Origin: COE1 sp964445375
GTDB taxonomy: Bacteria > Bacillota > Clostridia > Lachnospirales > Lachnospiraceae
DNA: 11,947 nucleotides
Direction of reading: 5' to 3'
Assembly: GCA_964445375.1 (NCBI GenBank)
Contig: CAYUKO010000118.1
Span: forward strand, 1 to 11,947
Shown: in pieces, positions 1 to 6,297 of the stretch
Position numbering within the stretch: position 1 is the first letter of the stretch
Layout of the letters: every line of letters starts with the position of its first letter
The notes under the pieces: model-generated
The model's database searches: none
What the model was told of the DNA's origin: nothing
The model's input: only the letters and a program-made list of their open reading frames with translations
Position numbers and translations under genes: made by a program

Positions 1-200
1 GCAAAGTCTTAGAGTTTCTTAATGTCCTCTGATGACTGCAAGCAACCTCTGGAGCGTTGTCTGAGCAACGTGCCCAATGGGCACGAGGCGAGTTTAGCGA
101 AAGAGGTTGTAATCGAAGCCGTCAGAAGAGGACATTTAGTAACTCTTAGGCTTTGTGTCCCGGAATCGTGGGAAACCATCTGCCAGCCCCGACACTCTAC
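1..200 (+). ncRNA. Large structured RNA of unidentified class (possibly 5'-truncated)
   Basis: I see a long rod-like fold. Bases 1-16 pair with 141-156 (one U-U mismatch), 17-30 with 127-140 (two mismatches), 33-36 with 121-124 and 43-50 with 102-109 (8 perfect pairs). The rod is capped by hairpins 55-59/66-70 and 71-75/79-83. A 3' domain follows: 155-159 can pair with 191-195, enclosing a GUGG-GAAA-CCAU hairpin (168-179) with a GNRA tetraloop. The G1-U156 and U7-G150 wobbles and the GAAA loop favour the + strand. The segment is also less AT-rich than its surroundings. It lacks the hallmarks I know for SRP RNA, tmRNA, RNase P RNA, T-box or common riboswitches. A raiA-type or other Firmicutes structured RNA is a guess only. 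The true 5' end may lie outside the window, and no U-rich terminator is visible before the convergent hydrolase stop at 206. Confidence 0.68.
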
Positions 201-205
201 TAAAC

Positions 206-904
206 TTAAATTTCCCTTATCAGAAATTCCTTCACCAATCGATTTGTTTCCTCTGCGTTATCCCAAAAATAATTATGTCCTGCATTCCTGATTTCAACTA
301 ATTGAGATGTATCAAAACAGCTTTGCCATGAAATCATAGACTCCTTAATCGCCTGAATATCATACTCTGCATATAATAACAACGCTGGTATGCGGCTAAT
401 CTTCTTACTATCTGGAAGTCCAAAACTCTTCCAAGCACTTTTTTGAGTATCGCATACAAGTTTCCATGTAATATTCTCTTTTTGATATCTTTTTCTATTT
501 TGAAGCATTAAGATAAGACATCCTATCTTTCTTGTATATAACCAATAAAGCATAGTCTTTCTGACATTCGTGCTTCCAATAACTATCTTTTCTATTCTAT
601 CTGGTATCTTTTCCAAAATAAATCTTGCTGTGATACCACCATAAGAATGACTGACTAATATGACTTTTTCTTCTGGTTCCAGAGCGTCAATCACTTCTAT
701 GACCGCTTGTGCTGCCTTTTCAAAGCGAAAGGACTCCTTGTTTCCACCAAAGCTCTTTCCATGGTTTGGTAAATCCACAAAGATACAATGATAGTCCTCC
801 AATAAATCATATTGTTTCATGAAAGCTTCCTGCGTTGTAAAGCCACCATGAATAAAAACCACTGGTTTACCAATTGGGTTACCACATTCTTTATAATACA
901 ACAT
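206..904 (-). CDS. Alpha/beta hydrolase fold protein
   Basis: This 232-residue protein is a soluble single-domain alpha/beta hydrolase, probably an esterase, lipase or peptidase-like enzyme acting in the cytoplasm; the substrate cannot be told from sequence. The oxyanion-hole motif HGG is at 19-21 and DLPNHGKS at 44-51 matches the conserved loop after strand 4. The nucleophile elbow is SHSYGG with Ser87, so Ser replaces the first Gly of the usual GxSxG. The acid is probably Asp182 (YAEYD) and the base His210 (NAGH), giving a complete triad. There is no signal peptide or membrane segment. The start ATG has an AGAGG ribosome-binding site 7 bases upstream. It begins only 10 bases after the stop of the TIGR04076-family gene, so the two are co-transcribed. 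No terminator is visible downstream; the gene ends against the convergent structured RNA. Confidence 0.9.
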   Translation of the reverse strand: MLYYKECGNPIGKPVVFIHGGFTTQEAFMKQYDLLEDYHCIFVDLPNHGKSFGGNKESFRFEKAAQAVIEVIDALEPEEKVILVSHSYGGITARFILEKIPDRIEKIVIGSTNVRKTMLYWLYTRKIGCLILMLQNRKRYQKENITWKLVCDTQKSAWKSFGLPDSKKISRIPALLLYAEYDIQAIKESMISWQSCFDTSQLVEIRNAGHNYFWDNAEETNRLVKEFLIREI

Positions 905-914
905 TGTATTTCCT

Positions 915-1232
915 CTATTCTCTTTCGCTTATTGCCTCAACATTGAATACAACAGGACGTATTCCATCTGTGCAACAAACTATCGTCTGTCCTTCTCTTC
1001 GGTTCCATGGTGCAAATGATGAACCGGATGCTATCGCGCTAACACTTTGATAAATATCTATCCACGCCCACGGGCAAAATCCTTCCGGCATTTTCGCACT
1101 TCCCTCATAAACAAAAGTATCACCAGCCTTTAACAAAGAACACGGACCTACCCCTTTGCCTTCTGATAAATACTCCTCCGCTAACTCAGGATAAAATTCT
1201 GTTTTTAAAACGGTTATTTTCACTTTTCTCAT
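915..1232 (-). CDS. TIGR04076 family protein
   Basis: This 105-residue protein begins MRKVKITVLKTEF and matches what I know of the uncharacterised TIGR04076 family: short, Cys-containing, with GPCSLL near residue 30, the block EGFCPWAWIDIYQ in the middle, and a C-terminal CCTDGIRPVVF segment. No enzymatic role is established for the family; the paired cysteines suggest metal or redox chemistry, which is inference. A longer frame opens at a GTG at 1247 and an ATG at 1238. I chose ATG 1232 because GAGGG lies 8 bases upstream and the protein then starts as other family members do. A consensus promoter lies upstream at 1265-1293. It is the first gene of a two-gene operon with the alpha/beta hydrolase, 10 bases downstream. 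Confidence 0.85.
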   Translation of the reverse strand: MRKVKITVLKTEFYPELAEEYLSEGKGVGPCSLLKAGDTFVYEGSAKMPEGFCPWAWIDIYQSVSAIASGSSFAPWNRREGQTIVCCTDGIRPVVFNVEAISERE

Positions 1233-1264
1233 TGCCATGTCCCTCACCCTTCAATCTTTTCTCA

Positions 1265-1293
1265 ATTATAGTATACTTACTATGTGCTTTCAA
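1265..1293 (-). promoter_or_regulatory. Sigma-A promoter for the TIGR04076-hydrolase operon
   Basis: Read on the minus strand, TTGAAA (1288-1293) and a perfect TATAAT (1265-1270) are separated by exactly 17 bases. Transcription would start near 1258, giving a leader of about 25 bases before the ATG at 1232. It lies just downstream of the histidine kinase terminator, so the operon is independently transcribed. Confidence 0.8.
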
Positions 1294-1318
1294 CTTATGC
1301 AAATCCTTCTCCCAAAGC

Positions 1319-1342
1319 AAAAGAGCCATTTCTGGCTCTTTT
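1319..1342 (-). terminator. Rho-independent terminator of the hybrid histidine kinase gene
   Basis: A perfect 10-bp stem (1319-1328 with 1333-1342) closes a GAAA tetraloop on the minus strand. The 3' arm ends in TTTT, followed by GCTTT. The stem overlaps the first two bases (+ strand) of the kinase stop codon at 1341-1343. Confidence 0.8.
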
Positions 1343-4118
1343 AAATGATTTTCTCAATCTTGTCGACTAGGTCCTTTAACGTTGTTATGTATTTCTCGTA
1401 CTCAGCTGTGATAAAATCAGTATTCTCTTCTTTGGCTGCATGTTCATGCTGTAAAGAAAGCTTTGAGAAATTCTCCGCACCGATATTCAGTGCATTTCCT
1501 TTTAATCCATGGGCAATAATCGCATATTGCTTCCAATCACGATTCTTAAAATACTCTTCCAGCTGTGGCAGATATTTTAATGCCTGCTTGCAAAAAGAAG
1601 AAAGAATTTGTTGATAAAGTTCCTCTGAATTTAAACAGTAAGAGATACCCTTCTCTCGATTTATAAAGAGTAAATCCGTTTCCTCTTCCTGATTCTGCGT
1701 ATCGGATGGCTTTTCTGCAACCACATCTTCTTCCTTTTCTATCTTTTCCATACGCACGAATGCTTTCGGCAAATATTTTATCAATAATGCCTCCAGCTTA
1801 TCTGCCTGAATCGGTTTTGAAAAATAATCATCAAATCCATGCTCTAAATACATTTCCCTGCTGCCTGCACTTGCATTTGCCGTTAAGGCAATCACTGCCG
1901 TTTTCCGGTTTCGATTCGTAAAATCTGCTCTCAGTATGTTCAATGTCTCTATGCCGTCCATTTCCGGCATCATGTGATCCAGCAAAATCATATCATAAAC
2001 TTTGTGCTTTGTAAGTTCCAGACATTCCTTACCGCTTGCTGCAAGATCCACATTGATTTTGGTACGCTTTAGTAATTCTTTGATTACGGACAGATTCATT
2101 GCATTATCATCTACAACTAAGATCGTCGCATTTGGTGCTGTAAACACTTCCGTTACTAAAGCTTCTTTTTCCATTCTGCACTCCTGCAGCGATTTCATCA
2201 TATCTCCAAGCAATCTTGGTCCCATTACTTTTTGTGGTATCAGAACGGTAAAGGTAGAACCTTTTCCATATTCGCTTTCCACGGTAATATTTCCCTGCAT
2301 TAATTCCACAAGCCTTTTTGAAATATTAAGACCAAGCCCTGTACCCTCAATATTTCGATTTTTGCTTATGTCTAATCGTTTAAAGCTATCAAATAGTTTG
2401 GACAAATCTTCCTGCTTGATACCCATTCCTGTATCGATAACGGAAAATCCAAGTTCAATCGTCTCGTCATCCTTCCACTGGAAAAACACTTTTAAAGTAA
2501 CGCTTCCTTCTTTGGTATACTTTACTGCATTAGAAAGGAGGTTGGTAAGAACCTGTTTGATTCGCAGTTCATCACCATATAGCTTTGCCGGAATATCGGA
2601 ATCAATCTCCAGCTCCGTTGACAACGGCTTTCCGGCAGCTCTTGCCTTTAACAATATCTGTTCATCCTGAAGCAGTGCCGCAAGACAATAACTGTCTTCC
2701 ACTAACTCTAACTGTCCTGATTCAATTTTAGAAAAATCCAATATATCGTTAATCAAACCAAGCAGCATATTACTAGCACTTTGAATATTATGAGCATATT
2801 TCTGTACTGTTTTATCGTCACTCTCCCTCAGAATCATTTCATTCATACCAATAACCGCATTAATCGGTGTTCGAATCTCATGAGACATATTGGCGAGAAA
2901 TTGAGCCTGCGCTTTTTTGGCTGCAATAGCCTGTTGCCTTGTCTTTTCCGTGCGTACCAAATCCTGTCCCGTTTTAACAATCGCTGTAACAAGCAGGAAA
3001 ATCAAACCAAAAGCAAGAACTGTTCCAAGCGAAACAATCGAGCCGTTATAATATAGCACAATCTCCATTACCGCAGTCAACAGCATGACATAAATACCAA
3101 CACCTACGACCAGATAATCTTTGATTCTTTTCTGAAATGTATCTATTGTAATCGTCACAACAATGCATACAATTGCAAAAATAATTCCAAAATGAATAAC
3201 CGGTAATTGCTGTACAAACTGTACTACATCAAATACCTGCAAGATTGTACCGATTATCGACACAATACCTGAATATAAAAGTGGGAAAACGAACACTTTT
3301 TGATAATGCCCTTTTTGAATGTCATTTATATAAATAATCAACGGAAACTCTATCAGCATTAAGCACCAATAGGTATAACATGTTAATACCGATACATTTT
3401 TAACAACCGTCTGCCTGAATTCAATCTCTGACAACATCCATAATGCGCATAAACAAATTGCCCATGCCAAATAGCTCAGTGCCAATGTTCTCTTATACAC
3501 AAACTTAAGTATCGCACAGATAATAATGCAAAACAGACTCATAAGCAATACAAATACTGCTATGACAGTTCTTACCCCGGACTCTTTCAACAGATAGCCC
3601 CATATACCAGCTCTGTCACCTATATAACTCACGCCCATGTAACCTGCATATTTTGAGTTACTTGAAAACTGATAGCTCAATTCCTTCCCTGCATCTGCAT
3701 CCTGTAATTCTATAAAGAGATAACGAAATGCGCTGTTTTTCCCAAATGGTCTTGAGTTTTCTGTACTGTAACTTAATCGGAGTTCACCATCAATATAAAT
3801 GTCAACATCCTGCCAGACCGGTCGAAAGGCTATCATATGTCCTTCTTGTATATGTTCTGGCAACGTAGTAACAACCGTTACCATTTCTCCCCATTCTGCT
3901 TCGATTTTGCCCGGAAGCACAACTGGAATCCTCTCTCCATTTTCTAACACCTGCTGCCAGCTTGCCTCAAACAGCTCGCATTCCATATTCCTCGCATCGC
4001 GTTCATCTGGCAATACGATTTCCCCTATGATTAAAAAGAGAAAAATAAGAAAAAGTGCTACTCCGAAAAATATTTTACTTGATTCTATGAATGATGTAAT
4101 TAGATTCTTTTTATTCAT
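1341..4118 (-). CDS. Hybrid sensor histidine kinase with 7TM sensor, receiver and HPt domains
   Basis: This 925-residue membrane protein carries most of a phosphorelay. Residues 15-36 form an N-terminal anchor or uncleaved signal. Residues 37-180 are an extracytoplasmic, probably beta-rich sensor, followed by about seven membrane segments between 183 and 382, the 7TMR-DISM layout. A short linker leads to HisKA, with the phospho-accepting His413 in SHEIRTP. The HATPase domain has an N-box (Asn526 and Asn530 in NLLSNAVKY), DTGMG at 562-566 and GTGLGL at 592-597. The receiver (about 665-785) has Asp670/Asp671, acceptor Asp714, Thr746 and Lys768. The C-terminal HPt has His870 in AHGLKGNA. All catalytic residues are present. 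There is no output domain, so phosphate should leave via the HPt to a separate regulator, and none is encoded here. The ATG has AGGAG 9 bases upstream. The ligand is unknown; the divergent lipoprotein gene may be functionally linked (inference). Confidence 0.95.
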   Translation of the reverse strand: MNKKNLITSFIESSKIFFGVALFLIFLFLIIGEIVLPDERDARNMECELFEASWQQVLENGERIPVVLPGKIEAEWGEMVTVVTTLPEHIQEGHMIAFRPVWQDVDIYIDGELRLSYSTENSRPFGKNSAFRYLFIELQDADAGKELSYQFSSNSKYAGYMGVSYIGDRAGIWGYLLKESGVRTVIAVFVLLMSLFCIIICAILKFVYKRTLALSYLAWAICLCALWMLSEIEFRQTVVKNVSVLTCYTYWCLMLIEFPLIIYINDIQKGHYQKVFVFPLLYSGIVSIIGTILQVFDVVQFVQQLPVIHFGIIFAIVCIVVTITIDTFQKRIKDYLVVGVGIYVMLLTAVMEIVLYYNGSIVSLGTVLAFGLIFLLVTAIVKTGQDLVRTEKTRQQAIAAKKAQAQFLANMSHEIRTPINAVIGMNEMILRESDDKTVQKYAHNIQSASNMLLGLINDILDFSKIESGQLELVEDSYCLAALLQDEQILLKARAAGKPLSTELEIDSDIPAKLYGDELRIKQVLTNLLSNAVKYTKEGSVTLKVFFQWKDDETIELGFSVIDTGMGIKQEDLSKLFDSFKRLDISKNRNIEGTGLGLNISKRLVELMQGNITVESEYGKGSTFTVLIPQKVMGPRLLGDMMKSLQECRMEKEALVTEVFTAPNATILVVDDNAMNLSVIKELLKRTKINVDLAASGKECLELTKHKVYDMILLDHMMPEMDGIETLNILRADFTNRNRKTAVIALTANASAGSREMYLEHGFDDYFSKPIQADKLEALLIKYLPKAFVRMEKIEKEEDVVAEKPSDTQNQEEETDLLFINREKGISYCLNSEELYQQILSSFCKQALKYLPQLEEYFKNRDWKQYAIIAHGLKGNALNIGAENFSKLSLQHEHAAKEENTDFITAEYEKYITTLKDLVDKIEKII

Positions 4119-4159
4119 AAACAGATGCTCCTGTTCTGTAAAAATATTGACTCTATTTA

Positions 4160-4188
4160 ATCATACCATATCTCAAATTGTTGCACAA
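4160..4188 (-). promoter_or_regulatory. Promoter of the hybrid histidine kinase gene
   Basis: On the minus strand TTGTGC (4183-4188) is 17 bases from TATGAT (4160-4165). The -10 box is preceded by TGG, an extended -10. The leader would be about 35 bases. Its -35 box is 8 bp from the -35 of the divergent lipoprotein promoter. Confidence 0.65.
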
Positions 4189-4196
4189 TGAAAGCA

Positions 4197-4225
4197 TTTA
4201 CTTATTGCTTGCTTTGCATTATAAT
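4197..4225 (+). promoter_or_regulatory. Promoter of the lipoprotein gene
   Basis: A perfect TATAAT (4220-4225) has TTTACT (4197-4202) 17 bases upstream. An imperfect inverted repeat (AATG-AAAGC at 4187-4195 against GCTTT-G-CATT at 4211-4220, one bulged G) brackets the -35 box and could be an operator for a regulator acting on both divergent promoters. The operator idea is inference. Confidence 0.6.
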
Positions 4226-4267
4226 ACTACGCGGACTGTCTTTTCCAGCAGACCACAACACAAAAGA

Positions 4268-4287
4268 GAGAGGAACTATGTAAAATG
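4268..4287 (+). promoter_or_regulatory. Start-stop (AUG-UAA) element before the lipoprotein start
   Basis: The ribosome-binding site GAGAGG (4268-4273) is followed 4 bases later by ATG at 4278-4280, directly succeeded by TAA (4281-4283), one A, then the real ATG at 4285. The Shine-Dalgarno sits 11 bases from the real start, so ribosomes could engage either codon. This could reduce or tune initiation of the lipoprotein gene (inference). Confidence 0.5.
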
Positions 4288-4953
4288 AGAAACACAACAA
4301 AAAAACTAATTACAACGCTGTTATGTCTAGTATCATGCATAACACTACTTACTGGCTGTAAAGCATCAAAAGATGTGCCACTTACCTTAAAAATTGATGA
4401 TGCTACTTTTGATTTCAAGAGCACTGTCCAGGACTTTTATGATGCTGGTTTTGTTATCTGTGATACCGCTTATGGAAAAATCACTTCTGACAGTGATCTT
4501 CCTGACTTTGAAGCCAGAGAAGTCGATACCATTTCACACTATTATGTAGGACGTCCTATTTCTAGCACAATGGCAGAATTTACAGGCGTTATCATTCAGG
4601 TATTTAATCCATCTAATAAAAGCTGCTCTTTCAAAGAAACATCTATTTTCAATTATATCTATCAGCATGATGTAAACTTTGAGCCAACTGTCACAGTACT
4701 CTTTAATGATGTCGATTTCTCTAATATGACTCATGAAGAAGGACTGCTTGCAATGGAAAATATGGGAATTACCTTTGAAGAAGATGAAAAAGCAGAATTT
4801 CTAGATGAAACAACTAACAGAGGTTATGGTTGGTCAGCTGGTACAAGCTCCTTCAACTACAATTACTTTATTAGCCGTGATGTTGGTCTGGACGGAACTT
4901 TATATGTTGATGAAGTTTATTTTAAAAGAGCACTAGATATTGATTATAATTAA
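4285..4953 (+). CDS. Lipoprotein of unknown function
   Basis: This 222-residue protein has a lipoprotein signal peptide: a basic N-terminus (RNTTKK), a hydrophobic stretch at about 8-22 and the lipobox LTGC with Cys25 as the lipidated residue. It should be anchored on the outer face of the membrane after cleavage by signal peptidase II. The mature part (25-222) is acidic and rich in aromatic and beta-prone segments, with no motif I recognise. The start is supported by an upstream GAGAGG site, though a start-stop ATG-TAA lies between them. It is the only + strand gene between 206 and 10615. It is transcribed divergently from the hybrid kinase and converges on a five-TM membrane protein across a shared terminator. 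The shared regulatory region makes a role as accessory or target of that kinase possible, but this is inference from position only. Confidence 0.85.
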   Translation: MRNTTKKLITTLLCLVSCITLLTGCKASKDVPLTLKIDDATFDFKSTVQDFYDAGFVICDTAYGKITSDSDLPDFEAREVDTISHYYVGRPISSTMAEFTGVIIQVFNPSNKSCSFKETSIFNYIYQHDVNFEPTVTVLFNDVDFSNMTHEEGLLAMENMGITFEEDEKAEFLDETTNRGYGWSAGTSSFNYNYFISRDVGLDGTLYVDEVYFKRALDIDYN

Positions 4954-4959
4954 TATGCT

Positions 4960-5000
4960 AAAAACGATGAGTTTCCCATTGTTAAAAACTCATCGTTTTT
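4960..5000. terminator. Bidirectional rho-independent terminator
   Basis: A 15-bp perfect stem (4960-4974 with 4986-5000) encloses an 11-base loop, with A5 on one flank and T5 on the other, so it terminates in both directions. It serves the lipoprotein gene on + and the membrane protein gene on -. The stop codon of the latter (4990-4992) and its last three codons (Glu-Lys-Arg) lie inside the stem. Confidence 0.9.
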
Positions 5001-6144
5001 CATTTTCTACCTTCTCAAACGATACGATCATCCTTGTATTTTCCAAATAGTACAAACAATATGTCTGATCCAGTTCTGGACTTTCTTCGAAACCTACTAG
5101 CATAAAATCCTCATCATACCGGCTTCCATCCTCTATACACTCTGGACATACATAAGAAATTTGTTCTGTCTCCAGATAATGATATATATAGTCCGTTCCA
5201 CAAGTCCATATAGGTTCGTAGTATAACTTTCTCATATATGTTACCTGTTTCTCATATTGTCCTTGCGTATATGCTTTCAAATCTGCTCTTGCCAATTGTG
5301 ATTCATCATATTTATCACGAAAAACGATACCGGAAAACAAAAGTACCAGAAACGCTAAATAAATTGGCAGCGCTGATTTCGAAATAATTCCCCTGTAACT
5401 TTCATCCAGATACTTTTTCTTCAAGTGATATAAATAAACAGTAAAAACTGCTATAAGAATCGCAGATATCAACCAAAATAACCACTCATATCCTGCAAAA
5501 AACAAGATTCTTGTAATCAAATCTTTCTTACTCACAAAGCAATTCATAAGAAGCGGATAAAATCCCATAACAAGCTCTGCTACTCCTAATAAAACAACCG
5601 CTCCTATACTATTCCATGGAATCTCCCCTTGGTATCCATCCAGAACCTTCTTATTACATATCAAATCTGCTTTTTTGCCCGACTTAAAGCTAACCCTTAT
5701 GAAATCTGACTCTGTAGAAATGCTTCCCCCACGTACCCGTCTGAAATCTTGTTCCCGAAATCGCTCCATAGAAGTAATCTCTCTTTTAAATAACACCTTT
5801 TTCGAAAACATGCCATAATACAGCAATACTTCTTCAGACTGCAGGATTCTTCCTGTCTTCTTGGCATTACATGCTGCATCACGTAGCCCCTTTTTCTGTT
5901 CTGACGTTAATCTATACCAACGGACAAAATAAATCGAAACAGAAACCAACTGAATAAAAATCAAGACTCCACTTGCCATAAGTGATAACGGCCACAAAAA
6001 ATAAGCAAAACACTCACTTGCTTCTCCATACAATTTATTCGTTCCAACAAAATACAACCATAACTCTGTAACTAAAATAACCGGCAACAGTGCCAGAAAC
6101 CAGTATGTAAACGTTTCTCTTCGAAAATACTTTCCTAAATGCAT
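4990..6144 (-). CDS. Five-TM membrane protein of unknown function with a PH-like cytosolic segment
   Basis: I do not recognise this 384-residue protein as a named family. Membrane segments are visible at about 14-33, 46-74, 178-200, 211-238 and 256-275. The basic N-terminus and the KKK loop at 242-244 place the N-terminus inside, so 75-177 is cytosolic and 276-384 is outside. The cytosolic part (about 100-165) has alternating short strands (EEVLLYYGMFSKKVLFKREI, then FIRVSFKSGKKADLIC) resembling bacterial PH domains; this is a weak structural impression. The extracytoplasmic tail is acidic and aromatic and has a CPEC pair at 333-336. The ATG follows AAGG about 8 bases upstream. It is monocistronic, with an extended -10 at 6192-6200 and the bidirectional terminator at its end. 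A sensor or envelope-maintenance role is possible, not shown. Confidence 0.8.
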   Translation of the reverse strand: MHLGKYFRRETFTYWFLALLPVILVTELWLYFVGTNKLYGEASECFAYFLWPLSLMASGVLIFIQLVSVSIYFVRWYRLTSEQKKGLRDAACNAKKTGRILQSEEVLLYYGMFSKKVLFKREITSMERFREQDFRRVRGGSISTESDFIRVSFKSGKKADLICNKKVLDGYQGEIPWNSIGAVVLLGVAELVMGFYPLLMNCFVSKKDLITRILFFAGYEWLFWLISAILIAVFTVYLYHLKKKYLDESYRGIISKSALPIYLAFLVLLFSGIVFRDKYDESQLARADLKAYTQGQYEKQVTYMRKLYYEPIWTCGTDYIYHYLETEQISYVCPECIEDGSRYDEDFMLVGFEESPELDQTYCLYYLENTRMIVSFEKVENEKR

Positions 6145-6191
6145 ATTATCAACCTTATAATCCTTCGTATTTTTCTTCTTACTAAAAAATC

Positions 6192-6200
6192 ATTTTATCA
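6192..6200 (-). promoter_or_regulatory. Extended -10 promoter of the five-TM protein gene
   Basis: On the minus strand TGA-TAAAAT forms an extended -10 (TGn plus a 5/6 match to TATAAT), without a good -35 box. The leader would be about 40 bases. The same 11-mer, TGTGATAAAAT, forms the -10 region of the chemoreceptor promoter. Confidence 0.45.
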
Positions 6201-6255
6201 CAATCCTCGTTATTTGGCTTTTTTATTTAGCTTTTTCACAAAAAATCCTTTACAT

Positions 6256-6288
6256 AAAAAGAGTAGCAAGTTCTAAACCCACTACTCT
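6256..6288 (-). terminator. Rho-independent terminator of the chemoreceptor gene
   Basis: On the minus strand a fully paired 13-bp stem (6276-6288 with 6260-6272, including G-U pairs) closes a 3-base loop and is followed by a T-run (6256-6260). It lies 10 bases after the chemoreceptor stop codon. The G-U wobbles are valid only on the minus strand. Confidence 0.88.
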
Positions 6289-6297
6289 AAAAACTTT

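Noticed and set aside
1..200. Reading the left-edge structure as a transposon end or group II intron fragment
   Set aside because: No transposase, reverse transcriptase, target-site duplication or domain V signature is visible; nested helices and a GNRA loop fit an RNA better.
22..291. 89-codon open frame on + across the structured RNA
   Set aside because: It runs through perfectly paired RNA stems, has no ribosome-binding site and overlaps the end of the hydrolase gene; it is a by-product of the RNA.
2002..2670. 222-codon + strand frame inside the histidine kinase
   Set aside because: It is antisense to the well-supported HisKA, HATPase and receiver domains and its Ser-rich product resembles no protein.
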